From assembly GCF_003443655.1 (NCBI RefSeq), contig NZ_CP031941.1:119501-183500 (forward strand): DNA of 64,000 nucleotides, written 5' to 3'. The position numbers were made by a program, and so were the translations under genes. Positions 17,306-26,230 of this stretch are shown piece by piece (position 1 is the first letter of the stretch; each line of letters begins with the position of its first letter). The notes beneath the pieces are model-generated. The model did not search any database. It was not told where the DNA came from and was given only the letters and a program-made list of their open reading frames with translations. Source of the stretch: Nostoc sphaeroides. GTDB taxonomy: Bacteria > Cyanobacteriota > Cyanobacteriia > Cyanobacteriales > Nostocaceae.

Positions 17306-17457
17306 AGAGAGTTCCAAATAAAAAATATCCCAAAACTGACGCAGAAATTCTCTTTATTTCTCCTCTCTCTGTGTTCTCTGCGTCTGGAGTGGTAGCCTGC
17401 GGCAAGCCGATGCAGCGTCTACGTTTATTTGGATAATTTATTTCTTGGATAATCCCT
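17306..17457. mobile_element. MITE copy, AGGGACTTCC family (degenerate)
   Basis: The left end AGAGAGTTCCAAATAAAAAA and right end (inward) AGGGATTATCCAAGAAATAA match the ends of the elements at 59043-59167 and 61027-61151. The interior differs and includes CTGCGTCT and GCAGCGTCTACG repeats. The right end overlaps the last 33 nt of the adjacent membrane-protein gene. Confidence 0.7.
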
Positions 17458-17745
17458 AATCGTGACTAATCCATGTATGCCTAGCGCTGCAATTACTCCT
17501 CCCAGTAATCCCCAAGTCCCATCGGCAAATACATTGATGCGATGAATGTAGGTGCGATGATAGGCATACTCTAACTGTCTATCATTAACTTTTCCTACCT
17601 CTACTAGGTTTTCCACATACCTTTCAGCTTTTATTAGTGCTGCATAATCGAGATTAAACCAATATAACGATACTCCCACCACTGCCAAACCTGGAAAAAC
17701 CAAGGTAATTAAGAGAATTGCTATACGTGTGTTCATACATCTCAT
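17425..17745 (-). CDS. Small two-helix membrane protein, C-terminus formed by MITE
   Basis: 106 residues, or 103 if the second ATG (17736) is used. An N-terminal hydrophobic segment (IAILLITLVFPGLAVVGVSL), a loop with many Tyr/Arg (LEYAYHRTYIHRINVF) and a second hydrophobic segment (GLLGGVIAALGIHGLV). Function unknown. The last codons, IRDYPRNKLSK and stop, are read from the end of the MITE at 17306-17457, so the native C-terminus was probably different. It is divergent from the M23 peptidase gene. Confidence 0.65.
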   Translation of the reverse strand: MRCMNTRIAILLITLVFPGLAVVGVSLYWFNLDYAALIKAERYVENLVEVGKVNDRQLEYAYHRTYIHRINVFADGTWGLLGGVIAALGIHGLVTIRDYPRNKLSK

Positions 17746-17895
17746 CGGCTGATATACCTACTTAATGCTGACATAGCTGGAATCTTTGTGTTACAACTTG
17801 GCAGACAATTTAATAATGCGTTGGAGTGGGTGAATCAGATTTTGGGAATAATCCTCATAGTGTTTGAAAGCATCGTTTTGGTTGGGCTTCACGCT

Positions 17896-19101
17896 ATGAG
17901 AGCGCGATTTATCAGAAAAAAGCAGATTTTTGGCTATTTATCTATTGCATTTTGCTGCATTTTGTGGATTTGTTTGGCATTAATTCCAGTCAACGCAACC
18001 TCCACAGCGCCTATTGATAATTTGCGACAACAACAGCAACAAATGAACCAGCAGCGTCAGAGTGTGGTTAACGATCGCAATCGCTTAACAAATCTCCAAC
18101 AAGAGGCCCAAAAACACCTCACTGGTTTAAAGCAAAATCTGCAAACTACAGATAACTATATTCAAGAGAGCGAATCACGATTACAACTCGCCACCCAACG
18201 CCTCCAGCACTTGGAAACTGATTTAGCAGTAGCGCAACGTTCTTATGAGGAGCGGCAAATAGCAACAGTAGCACGATTGCGTTATCTCCAGCGATCGCCT
18301 GCATCTGTTGGATGGGCAGTTTTGCTCGAAAGTGAAAATATCAGCGACTTTTTCAGCCGTCGTCATCAGTTGAAGTTAGTGTATCAGGCAGACGAACAAA
18401 TTTTGGTAAAACTCAACCAACAAGCAAAGCTGATAAATAAACAAAAAACGGACGTAGAACAGCAAAAAAACGAAATTGCCTTGATTCGTGAGCAATTGTT
18501 AGCACAAAAATCCGATTATCAAAACCAGGCGGAGTCACAATCGGAATTGGTTCAACGCCTCAATAGCGATCGCCTAGCCTTGGAAGCGGCGCAAAACCAG
18601 CTAGAGAGGGAATCCAAAAATCTGGAAGTCTTAATTCAACAAAAGGTAGCAGAAGCTAGAGCAACAGAGGAAGCGCAAACAAAAACCAACAGCCGCACAA
18701 GTGTGATTATTCGGGGAACTGGAGTAATGGCATATCCTAGCGATGCTGCTACTAGCAGTCCCTTTGGCTGGCGGATGCACCCAATCCTTGGCTATCGTCG
18801 CTTTCATGCTGGGTTGGATTTTGCTGCTAGCTATGGTAGTAAAATTCGGGCAGCCGATTCGGGCAGAGTAATTTTTGCTGGGTGGTATGGTGGTTATGGC
18901 AGAGCAGTAATTATCAACCACGGCAATGGTATGACTACACTCTACGGACATACCAGCGAGTTGTATGTTTCCGAAGGGCAAGCAGTCGAACGCGGACAAG
19001 CGATCGCTGCTGTCGGTTCCACAGGTTTCTCAACTGGCCCCCACCTCCACTTTGAAGTCCGCCGCAATGGTACACCCGTAGATCCAGCTAATTATCTTTG
19101 A
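17896..19101 (+). CDS. Coiled-coil M23 peptidase (EnvC/NlpD-like murein hydrolase or activator)
   Basis: 401 residues from ATG 17896; an upstream in-frame GTG (17788) would bury the signal peptide. Signal sequence about 1-34 (FGYLSIAFCCILWICLALIP). Long coiled coil about 40-265, rich in Gln. C-terminal LytM/M23 domain with Zn ligands in HAGLDFAA (H, D) and GPHLHFEV (HxH), and TTLYGHTSEL. All metal ligands are present, so it may be an active endopeptidase, unlike EnvC of E. coli, which only activates amidases. It should act in the periplasm on peptidoglycan. Confidence 0.9.
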   Translation: MRARFIRKKQIFGYLSIAFCCILWICLALIPVNATSTAPIDNLRQQQQQMNQQRQSVVNDRNRLTNLQQEAQKHLTGLKQNLQTTDNYIQESESRLQLATQRLQHLETDLAVAQRSYEERQIATVARLRYLQRSPASVGWAVLLESENISDFFSRRHQLKLVYQADEQILVKLNQQAKLINKQKTDVEQQKNEIALIREQLLAQKSDYQNQAESQSELVQRLNSDRLALEAAQNQLERESKNLEVLIQQKVAEARATEEAQTKTNSRTSVIIRGTGVMAYPSDAATSSPFGWRMHPILGYRRFHAGLDFAASYGSKIRAADSGRVIFAGWYGGYGRAVIINHGNGMTTLYGHTSELYVSEGQAVERGQAIAAVGSTGFSTGPHLHFEVRRNGTPVDPANYL

Positions 19102-19149
19102 ATCCAGAAACCAAGTTTCTCTAGGCTGCAAATTTTATCACAGACGTGC

Positions 19150-19155
19150 TATAAT
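19150..19155 (+). promoter_or_regulatory. -10 box of tRNA-Arg
   Basis: TATAAT ending 12 nt before the tRNA 5' end; a weak TGCAAA lies about 17 bp upstream as a possible -35. Confidence 0.6.
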
Positions 19156-19167
19156 GTGTAAGACTAA

Positions 19168-19240
19168 GGGCGCGTAGCTCAGTGGATAGAGCAACAGATT
19201 CCGGTTCTGTGGGTCGGGGGTTCAAATCCCTCCGCGCTCG
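19168..19240 (+). tRNA. tRNA-Arg (anticodon CCG)
   Basis: 73 nt cloverleaf: acceptor GGGCGCG pairs with CGCGCTC plus discriminator G; D arm AGCTCAGTGGATAGAGC region; anticodon stem ACAGA/TCTGT with loop TTCCGGT, anticodon CCG; T arm GGGGG/CCCTC with loop TTCAAAT. CCA is not encoded. Confidence 0.95.
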
Positions 19241-19522
19241 TTACTTTTACAAGACTAACCTTTAAAGATTTTCAGTAGAGTTTAGTATCAATAATAACTA
19301 TTAAGTAGTTTTTTAAAAAGTACACCCAATTTCACCACAGATTTTAAACTCTCAGCTTGACCCACGCTCCTAACTCTGGATTTTGGAGAGTTTGTTACTG
19401 CTTTGGAATTTGGGGGTGTGAGTTACTTTGGGGTAAGACCATAGTGCTTTAGCTTGGTTTTGATCAATGGATGATTGAGCAATTCCTTTATACTTTAAAA
19501 AATACACTAGTTATACTGGAAA

Positions 19523-20176
19523 ATGGAAATAAGCAGTATTGAGTTTGAAAAGAGTTTGGAAAAAATTACTAATAATTTGGTATATGCATCTATACATTAT
19601 CGTTTATATACAAATCTTTGTAATGCAAGTGAAGAATATAATATTGAAATTAATCAATCTCCAGTATTTTGGCAATTGACAATTGAAGCTCATGCTACCA
19701 GTACAATACTTATGTTGTGTCAAGTATATGACCATCATAAAGATAGTTTAAATCTTAACAAACTTCTTAATACTATTCATTCAAATCCTTCGCTTTTTAA
19801 AGAAGAATGCTTTTATGAAAGAATTAAAGATAGACCACTTGCTGACGACCTATATAAAACTCCAAGAATAGTTAATAATAAAACTTTAGAACAAGATATG
19901 CAATATGTTAACAAAGAAACAAATCCACTTGTTAAAAAATTAATTGATTTTAGAGACAAGCAGGTAGCTCATATAGATAAAAATTATGTTTTAAACGCTG
20001 AGAATAATTCTGAAACTTTAGTTTGGAAAGAAGTGGAAGAACTTATTTTAAAAGGACATGAAATTGTTTCTACCTATGAAAGTTTATATAGAGCATCATC
20101 TTGGTCTTCAAATATAATAGGCGACGAAGATTATAAAAAAGTTTTAAATGCTATAAGAAAAGCAGACTTAAAGTAA
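19523..20176 (+). CDS. AbiU2-like HEPN protein, probable
   Basis: 217 residues, helical, AT-rich codons unlike the housekeeping neighbours. The segment LIDFRDKQVAHID has an R-x5-H pattern like the catalytic HEPN motif, within a helical layout (VFWQLTIEAHATSTILMLCQVYDHH early, LVWKEVEELILKGHEIV late) that resembles the AbiU2 branch of phage-abortive-infection proteins. HEPN proteins are often RNases. It lies between tRNA-Arg and a PIN toxin pair, a plausible place for transferred defence genes. Assignment rests on motif reading only. Confidence 0.5.
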   Translation: MEISSIEFEKSLEKITNNLVYASIHYRLYTNLCNASEEYNIEINQSPVFWQLTIEAHATSTILMLCQVYDHHKDSLNLNKLLNTIHSNPSLFKEECFYERIKDRPLADDLYKTPRIVNNKTLEQDMQYVNKETNPLVKKLIDFRDKQVAHIDKNYVLNAENNSETLVWKEVEELILKGHEIVSTYESLYRASSWSSNIIGDEDYKKVLNAIRKADLK

Positions 20177-20232
20177 ATTTAATTTTACTTATTTTTTAGA
20201 TTTTGGATTGATTTTTTCAGGAGGATAGGATA

Positions 20233-20487
20233 ATGACTCAAGCAATTGATAAAGAACAAATGATAATTGATGAACTTAAAAAGTTATCTCCTGAGAAGCA
20301 GCAGGAGGTATTAAATTTTATTGAATTTTTGCATTTTAAAGCACAAAAGCAGGATGTACAGCATAAAGAAGAAAAAGAACCTATTTCTGCCTATGAAGCT
20401 GCAAAAGAGTTTGCTGGCTGTGTTGATGGAGGGCCTGGGGATCTAGCTACCAATAAGAAGTATTTAGAAGGCTTCGGTTGGAAATGA
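20233..20487 (+). CDS. Antitoxin of PIN toxin pair (DUF2281-like)
   Basis: 84 residues: LKKLSPEKQQEVLNFIEFL is the N-terminal helix of DUF2281-type antitoxins, with a charged, probably unfolded C-terminal half ending in a toxin-binding stretch (YEAAKEFAGCVDGG). A GGAGGATA ribosome site precedes ATG 20233. Stop TGA overlaps the toxin start (ATGA at 20484). Confidence 0.8.
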   Translation: MTQAIDKEQMIIDELKKLSPEKQQEVLNFIEFLHFKAQKQDVQHKEEKEPISAYEAAKEFAGCVDGGPGDLATNKKYLEGFGWK

Positions 20488-20906
20488 AAAAAAAGGTACT
20501 TCTAGATACAGGCCCCTTAGTCGCATTTATCAATAATCGGGAAAATTCGCATGATTGGGCAGTTAATGAATGGAAAAAGATTGAACCGCCTTTCTTTACT
20601 TGCGAAGCAGTAATTACTGAAGCGTGTTTTATATTGCAAGATTTTTATGGCGGAGAGGATGCAGTTATGTCTTTACTAGATATTGGCTTAATTCAAATCT
20701 CTTTCCGTCTCAGTGATGAAATAGGAACGGTTAGAGAGTTGTTGAAGCGGTATCAGAATGTGCCGATGTCGTTAGCTGATGCGTGTTTAGTAAGAATGAG
20801 TGAGTTAATTGTGGGGAGTTGTGTCTTGACGCTAGATAGTGATTTTCGGATTTATCGGAAGAATAAGAATGAGATGATGGATTTGATTATTGCTGATGGG
20901 ATATAA
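20484..20906 (+). CDS. PIN-domain toxin (VapC-like)
   Basis: 140 residues from ATG 20484, chosen because of the ATGA overlap with the antitoxin. PIN acidic residues: KVLLDTGPL (D), AVITEACFIL (E), SLADACLVR (D) and TLDSDFRIY (D). VapC-like toxins are Mg-dependent RNases, often cutting tRNA. Antitoxin-first gene order and coupling are typical. Confidence 0.87.
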   Translation: MKKKVLLDTGPLVAFINNRENSHDWAVNEWKKIEPPFFTCEAVITEACFILQDFYGGEDAVMSLLDIGLIQISFRLSDEIGTVRELLKRYQNVPMSLADACLVRMSELIVGSCVLTLDSDFRIYRKNKNEMMDLIIADGI

Positions 20907-21024
20907 GAGGAGATAGATACAAGTACTTAAAATTACATCTAATCACTTTTAAAAAATCCTCTAAACTTGACATTTTGCCTGCCTATGCTATGTAACTTAA
21001 AAGTTCAAAAGGCGAAAGGCAAAC

Positions 21025-21414
21025 ATGGTTTTCCAGTACACTAACGCATTTGTCACTATAGCATCGGTTAATTGCGATAATTTAGTGAATTTCTATACTA
21101 AATTACTGGAGCAAAAGCCAGTTATTTTGATTCCGAATGTCTATGCTGAGTTTAATTTGGTTAGTATGCGTTTAGGTATTTTTAAACCAAAGAACATAAA
21201 CGAATCGGAATTTGAAGGGATGTCTAATGCCAAAAGTAAGATAAGTTTGTGCTTAGAGGTGAGTAACTTAGAAGATGCGATCGCTCACCTAACAGCTTTA
21301 GGATATCCCCCACCAGGAGACATTTCTATTGCTTCCCACGGCAGAGAAATTTATGCCTATGATCCTGATGGCAATCGGATAATTTTACATCAAGCCCCAG
21401 TGAATGATAATTAA
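21025..21414 (+). CDS. VOC-superfamily protein (glyoxalase-like)
   Basis: 129 residues with the two beta-alpha-beta-beta-beta modules of the vicinal oxygen chelate fold: VNFYTKLLEQKPV early, LEVSNLEDAIAHLTALG in the middle and YAYDPDGNRIILHQ at the end. The last motif holds a metal-ligand position. Substrate not predictable. It is followed 31 bp later by ylqF on the same strand. Confidence 0.82.
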   Translation: MVFQYTNAFVTIASVNCDNLVNFYTKLLEQKPVILIPNVYAEFNLVSMRLGIFKPKNINESEFEGMSNAKSKISLCLEVSNLEDAIAHLTALGYPPPGDISIASHGREIYAYDPDGNRIILHQAPVNDN

Positions 21415-21445
21415 TAAGTGATAATAATTTATTTGGTAATTAACT

Positions 21446-22327
21446 ATGGCTATAACTCAAAATTATAGATTAAACCTGATTCAATGGTATCCGGGTCACA
21501 TTGCGAAAGCTGAAAGGAAGCTCAAAGAACAGCTAAAGCGGGTAGATGTGGTGTTTGAGGTACGAGACGCGCGGATTCCCTTAGCAACTCACCATCCCCA
21601 AATAGGTGAGTGGGTGGAGGGTAAGACACGGGTGTTGATACTTAACCGAGTAGATATGATTACGCCGCAAATGCGATCGCTATGGATAGATTGGTTTAAA
21701 CGTCAAGGAGAAGTCCCCTATTTTACCAACGCTCAACATGGTAAAGGTATAGCAGAAGTGGCACGGGCAGCACAAGCTGCTGGAGTAGAACTTAATCAAA
21801 GAAGAAGCGATCGCGGCATGTTACCCCGTCCAGTCCGAGCTGTGGTGATTGGTTTTCCCAATGTTGGTAAATCAGCTTTGATTAACCGCCTGTTAGGACG
21901 ACGAGTAGTAGAAAGTGCAGCCCGTCCTGGGGTGACGCGCCAGCTACGCTGGGTGCGAATTTCCGAACATTTGGAATTGCTAGATGCTCCTGGTGTCATC
22001 CCTTTAAGATTAGAAGACCAAGACGCAGCATTGAAATTAGCGATTTGTGATGATATCGGTGAAGCATCTTACGATAACCAGCTAGTAGCAGCAGCCCTAG
22101 TGGATTTACTCAACTATTTGGAAGCTGTAGCCGCAGATTTGTTACCAAAAAAACCATTACAGTCCCGTTACCAACTCGATTCGACATCAGACACCGGAGA
22201 TACCTATTTGCACGCCTTAGCGGAGCATCGTTACAAAGGTGATATAGAGCGAGCTGCAAGACAACTTTTAACAGATTTTCGCAAAGGTTCGTTAGGTGAA
22301 ATGAGTTTAGAATTACCGCCTAATTAA
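21446..22327 (+). CDS. ylqF: Ribosome biogenesis GTPase YlqF/RbgA
   Basis: 293 residues. GTPase motifs are in circularly permuted order: G4 LNRVDMI (about 67-73), then G1 GFPNVGKSALIN (about 136-147), G2 region RPGVTRQ and G3 LLDAPGV. The N-terminus IQWYPGHIAKAERKLKE is diagnostic. RbgA/YlqF assists late 50S subunit assembly. The C-terminal helical domain is present, so length is complete. Confidence 0.95.
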   Translation: MAITQNYRLNLIQWYPGHIAKAERKLKEQLKRVDVVFEVRDARIPLATHHPQIGEWVEGKTRVLILNRVDMITPQMRSLWIDWFKRQGEVPYFTNAQHGKGIAEVARAAQAAGVELNQRRSDRGMLPRPVRAVVIGFPNVGKSALINRLLGRRVVESAARPGVTRQLRWVRISEHLELLDAPGVIPLRLEDQDAALKLAICDDIGEASYDNQLVAAALVDLLNYLEAVAADLLPKKPLQSRYQLDSTSDTGDTYLHALAEHRYKGDIERAARQLLTDFRKGSLGEMSLELPPN

Positions 22328-22460
22328 ATAAGGATGAATCAATTCTGGATTTTGGATTTTAGATTTATTCTCGCGTTTGAATTCGCTTATTCTCAAACCC
22401 GAAAAATTTTTAAATTTTTAATCCAAAATATAAAACTCAGTGACAGGAAAGGAAAATTTG

Positions 22461-23945
22461 TTAACTTCTCATTTTTAATTGAGCAGCCCGCACTCTCAAA
22501 ATCAACATAGTTCCTCCTGTAAAAAACATACCCAGTAACAGGGTTTTTAAACTAAGGTTTTTTCCGCTCTCACTTACTAAAATACCTTCCAATATTAGAG
22601 AAGGTATTAATATTCCCCCATAAATTAATAAATTAGAAAGGATCAATCTTCTTTTTGCTAGTAGGGTTAATATCGTTAAGCCAAACCCTAGAGGAATAAA
22701 AGTTAGTGCATAGTAAAAAACTCTCTGATTTTTAGGTATTAATTCTAATAAATTCAAAGAGTAAAAATTATGTAAATTATCTACATATACTTGAATAGTT
22801 GCTCTGGAATAAGTGATGATTATATGGTGAGGTTTAGTGTCTGTAAAAATATTAGGTATATTCAGTGTTAAGTCTGCTCCATTTTCTCCAGTTATCGGCG
22901 TTCGTAATCGAAAATCTAAGTCATTTCCCTGCTGTCCCAGTGTCAAATTGCGACGTAGGGAAGTGCCGGAAATCGAAATAATGCGGGCAGGGCCAAACTG
23001 CTCTAAGTTGCTAGTAGCCAGGGTAGTGCTGAGTGTAAATTCAGATGTTTTACTGATTCTTTTGCTGAGAGTTGTGACAGGAGTAGCTGTTTGTAGCCAA
23101 TGACTAGAACTCAAAAAAACACCTTTACCTTCCTGTGCATCTGAAGGCTGTCCTTGCCACAATAGTTCTGGTAATTGTCCAGTCTCTTCTTTATAGCAAC
23201 AGTTTCCTTTAAATTGATAATTAGCTATTAGTGAATTACCAAGATTATTAAAGTAACTGGAATCAGCTAATCCTTGTGCTACCTCATTTGTTGAGATGGC
23301 TCTATCGGCAATATAAATTTCAGACATGTATCCTTGCCAAGGTCTATCCCTCGTCTGTTCGTTGCCAATCAGCAGGGGATAATTTGTATCCCAATTACTC
23401 AAATTTATCGTATTCTGCCACAACAGCGAAATCAGGAATGTCACAAATATATATCCAATACAAAATACTACTATCTGTTTAATTGAGCGGCTAGCTCTAC
23501 TGTTTTCTATCTGTGCAACAGTTTTTTTAAAGCTTTGACTATTCCATAGATAAAAGCAAATAAAACCAATAAATCCACCAATACTATTGTTCAGAATATC
23601 CGATGGAGTAGGCATTCTTGAAGGTAGAAATATTTGCAAGACTTCAACTGTCAACGATAAGCCAGCACTCACCAAGGTAACTATAAAAACTTGTACTCCT
23701 GTTTTTATCCCTCTTTTCTGCAAGAGCCTAGTGAAGCCGAAACCTAAAGGCATAAAAAGCAAAAAATTATTTACCTGGTCTTGAAAATTACTAGCATTGT
23801 TAAAACTGCCAAAAATTTCTGGTAGGTAAAAACTGTCTGGAATGGAAAAATTAAATGGATAAAGTGTAGCTAATAGTACTAATAAAATGCTGGTAATGAC
23901 AATCAGCAGATTAAATATTTGAGAAGAAATCGGGCATTTATTCAT
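22461..23945 (-). CDS. VanZ-like membrane protein with internal LamG domain
   Basis: 494 residues. N-terminal VanZ-like segment (about 10-140) with the motifs FNNASNFQDQVNNFLLFMPL and VEVLQIFLPSRMPTPSDI; a single helix near 158-178; a concanavalin-type LamG region (about 185-395) including GYMSEIYIADRAISTNEVAQ; then two or three further membrane helices (about 405-490). LamG domains bind sugars or proteins outside the cell. VanZ proteins give low-level teicoplanin resistance in enterococci, but the family role is otherwise unclear. Fusion of the two is known in cyanobacteria; function here is unknown. Confidence 0.8.
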   Translation of the reverse strand: MNKCPISSQIFNLLIVITSILLVLLATLYPFNFSIPDSFYLPEIFGSFNNASNFQDQVNNFLLFMPLGFGFTRLLQKRGIKTGVQVFIVTLVSAGLSLTVEVLQIFLPSRMPTPSDILNNSIGGFIGFICFYLWNSQSFKKTVAQIENSRASRSIKQIVVFCIGYIFVTFLISLLWQNTINLSNWDTNYPLLIGNEQTRDRPWQGYMSEIYIADRAISTNEVAQGLADSSYFNNLGNSLIANYQFKGNCCYKEETGQLPELLWQGQPSDAQEGKGVFLSSSHWLQTATPVTTLSKRISKTSEFTLSTTLATSNLEQFGPARIISISGTSLRRNLTLGQQGNDLDFRLRTPITGENGADLTLNIPNIFTDTKPHHIIITYSRATIQVYVDNLHNFYSLNLLELIPKNQRVFYYALTFIPLGFGLTILTLLAKRRLILSNLLIYGGILIPSLILEGILVSESGKNLSLKTLLLGMFFTGGTMLILRVRAAQLKMRS

Positions 23946-24486
23946 AAATTATTGTGTTATTACTATGAATAGTAATGGATAGTAATAAATTTAGTTACTT
24001 TCAATACATAAAGGATTTTGAGAGCAAGTAACTAAATTGTTTTATTACTTTTTAGTGCTAAGTATAAATTATTAATCACAAAGAATAGATGCTTAATGCT
24101 ACTTTTGAATTGCACGCGATATTAACACTGCCTTAATCTTATTTACTAGTAGATAATTATGATCGCTAAATTATGAAGAGATCATCAAGGTATTATGAAA
24201 AATACATATAGTTGGGTTTGGGCTTAAGTTGACTCTATAAACAGCCGCAGTCTGAACTTACGGCGCTGGCTCACAAAATTGAAAATTTGGTGGCTCCTCT
24301 TCACAAAGGGATTCAAACCCCCTCGGAACTAAACCTCCAGCAAAATTGCTTCGTTCAATGTAATATCTGTCACATAAAGTTGTCGGAATCCAGTTAACAG
24401 TGTCATAAAGAAAAGGTGAAGGTTAACCTGTAGGGTATAACTTACCTTAGAGTTGCTTGCACCTCTAGCTTCGATGGATCACACTC
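23946..24486. other. Divergent intergenic region
   Basis: 540 bp between the VanZ-LamG gene (minus) and the cyclase gene (plus); it must hold both promoters. A TATAAC box (24438-24443) lies about 45 bp before the cyclase start. No gene or repeat is recognised. Confidence 0.5.
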
Positions 24487-26136
24487 ATGACTGAACTGAC
24501 GCTACGCCTACAAGAGGGAGATACGGAAAAAACGATCGCAGTTGATCAAGATATATTCACAATTGGCCGTTTGCCGGAATGTAACCTGTACCTACCTTTT
24601 GCTGGAGTATCTCGCAACCATGCCCGCTTGGTGAAAACAGCTGACGGTGTGTGGACTATTGAGGATATGGGCAGCAAAAACGGGACGCAGGTAAATAAAT
24701 ATCTTGTTAACTTTCCCCAAGAGCTACATCACGGCGATATCATTTGGCTGGGCAATGTTAGTCTGGTAGTGCTGCTCACAAGCCCTGTTTCCCAATTAAC
24801 ATCTGGGTATCCTGGAACTTCAGACATTAATGAACAAAGAACAATCCTTCACAATGTCGAACAATTACAACAGCAATGGATCGCAGCTGATAGCAAAGAT
24901 GGCAACAATAATAAAGACAAAACCATTGCCCGTCTCAAAGACTTAGTGGACATAGCTAAAAATCTCTGTGCGGCGGCATCTATAGAAGAGATTTTTTCTC
25001 AGGTGCAGCAAGTGGTTTTCCGTTACCTTGATAGTATCGAGCGCTTGGCATTATTAATTGATGTTAATGGTTGCGGTCAATTAGAATTAGTGAATGCTGC
25101 TACTAGAAATATTTCTCAACAAAAACATCTCCCCTCTGATGGAAGTTGGATTAGTCGGAGTATCTGTCAAAAGGTATTTGACGAAAAAGTTGTCATTCAA
25201 ACCGCCGATACCCAGCAGGATGAACGGTTTGCTAGTGAACAGAGTATTTTGGTTAAAGGCATTCGCAGTGCGATGGCAGTGCCTTTATGGGATGAAAATA
25301 AAGTTGTGGGCGTATTGTATGCCGATGCTAATCTTTCTTCTTACCATTGGGCAAATGAAGGCGAAGAAGAACTCAGCTTTTTTTCAGCTTTAGCAAACAT
25401 TGTGGCTTCTAGCGTCCAGCGTTGGCTACTGGTAGAGAAACTCAAAACTGAAGAAATGATTCGTCACCGACTAGAACGCTATCATTCTCCAGCAGTTGTG
25501 CAGCAGTTGATCTCTGTAGGTGCATTACCGGGCGGACGTTTAGCTCCCACCGAGAGCGAAATCAGTATTTTGTTTGCAGATTTGGTTGGTTTTACGGCAA
25601 TTTCTGAACAGTTAACACCAACTGCGATCGCTCAATTATTAAATAATTTATTTGAAGAAATGCTAAAAGAAGTGTTTACCTACGGTGGCACTTTAGATAA
25701 ATATATTGGCGATTGTATTATGGCATTTTTTGGCGCTCCAGAACCGCAACCAGATCACGCCGATCGCGCTGTTAATGCAGCCAAGGGAATGCTGACTCGT
25801 CTCGAACATCTTAATGCCAATGGTTTTTGGCACGAACCGCTTCAATTACGTATTGCGATTAATAGCGGTAAGGCTGTTGTGGGAGATGTCGGTAGTTCCC
25901 AAAGGGTAGATTATACGGCGTTAGGGGCGACGATTAATCTTGCTGCTCGCATGGAAGCAGTTTGTCCCCCTAGTGAATGCGTGATTAGTCAAGCCACTCA
26001 TAAAATGCTTTCACTGCCTTCAGACTTTGAGGAAATGGGAGATTATCGTTTCAAAGGTATTGAGCGATTAGTTAAGATTTATCAGACAAAATTGCAGCCA
26101 ATGCCAACAATTATTACTCCATTTATGAATCTTTAG
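24487..26136 (+). CDS. FHA-GAF class III adenylate cyclase
   Basis: 549 residues. FHA domain (1-100) with IGRLPECN, SRNHARL (42-48) and GSKNGTQVN (62-70), binding phosphothreonine; GAF domain (about 150-315); class III cyclase domain (355-535) with metal ligands D365 (LFADLVGFT) and D409 (YIGDCIMAF), adenine-specifying K405 and D475 (VDYTALG), and transition-state N484 and R488 (INLAARME). All catalytic residues are present, so it should make cAMP. The FHA domain suggests control by a Ser/Thr kinase; the GAF ligand is unknown. Confidence 0.93.
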   Translation: MTELTLRLQEGDTEKTIAVDQDIFTIGRLPECNLYLPFAGVSRNHARLVKTADGVWTIEDMGSKNGTQVNKYLVNFPQELHHGDIIWLGNVSLVVLLTSPVSQLTSGYPGTSDINEQRTILHNVEQLQQQWIAADSKDGNNNKDKTIARLKDLVDIAKNLCAAASIEEIFSQVQQVVFRYLDSIERLALLIDVNGCGQLELVNAATRNISQQKHLPSDGSWISRSICQKVFDEKVVIQTADTQQDERFASEQSILVKGIRSAMAVPLWDENKVVGVLYADANLSSYHWANEGEEELSFFSALANIVASSVQRWLLVEKLKTEEMIRHRLERYHSPAVVQQLISVGALPGGRLAPTESEISILFADLVGFTAISEQLTPTAIAQLLNNLFEEMLKEVFTYGGTLDKYIGDCIMAFFGAPEPQPDHADRAVNAAKGMLTRLEHLNANGFWHEPLQLRIAINSGKAVVGDVGSSQRVDYTALGATINLAARMEAVCPPSECVISQATHKMLSLPSDFEEMGDYRFKGIERLVKIYQTKLQPMPTIITPFMNL

Positions 26137-26179
26137 GAATAGGGGACAAGGGGAAAATTGCTAATTTATGAATGACGTT

Positions 26180-26230
26180 AGGGACTTTCAAATAAAAAAT
26201 ATCTAACTATTTATTGTGGAGTGGGCGAAT
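26180..26230. mobile_element. Partial MITE copy, AGGGACTTCC family
   Basis: Left end AGGGACTTTCAAATAAAAAA followed by TTATTGTGGAGTGGGCG, matching the left end and interior start of the element at 59043-59167. The rest is missing; it stops at the Uma2 stop codon. Confidence 0.65.
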
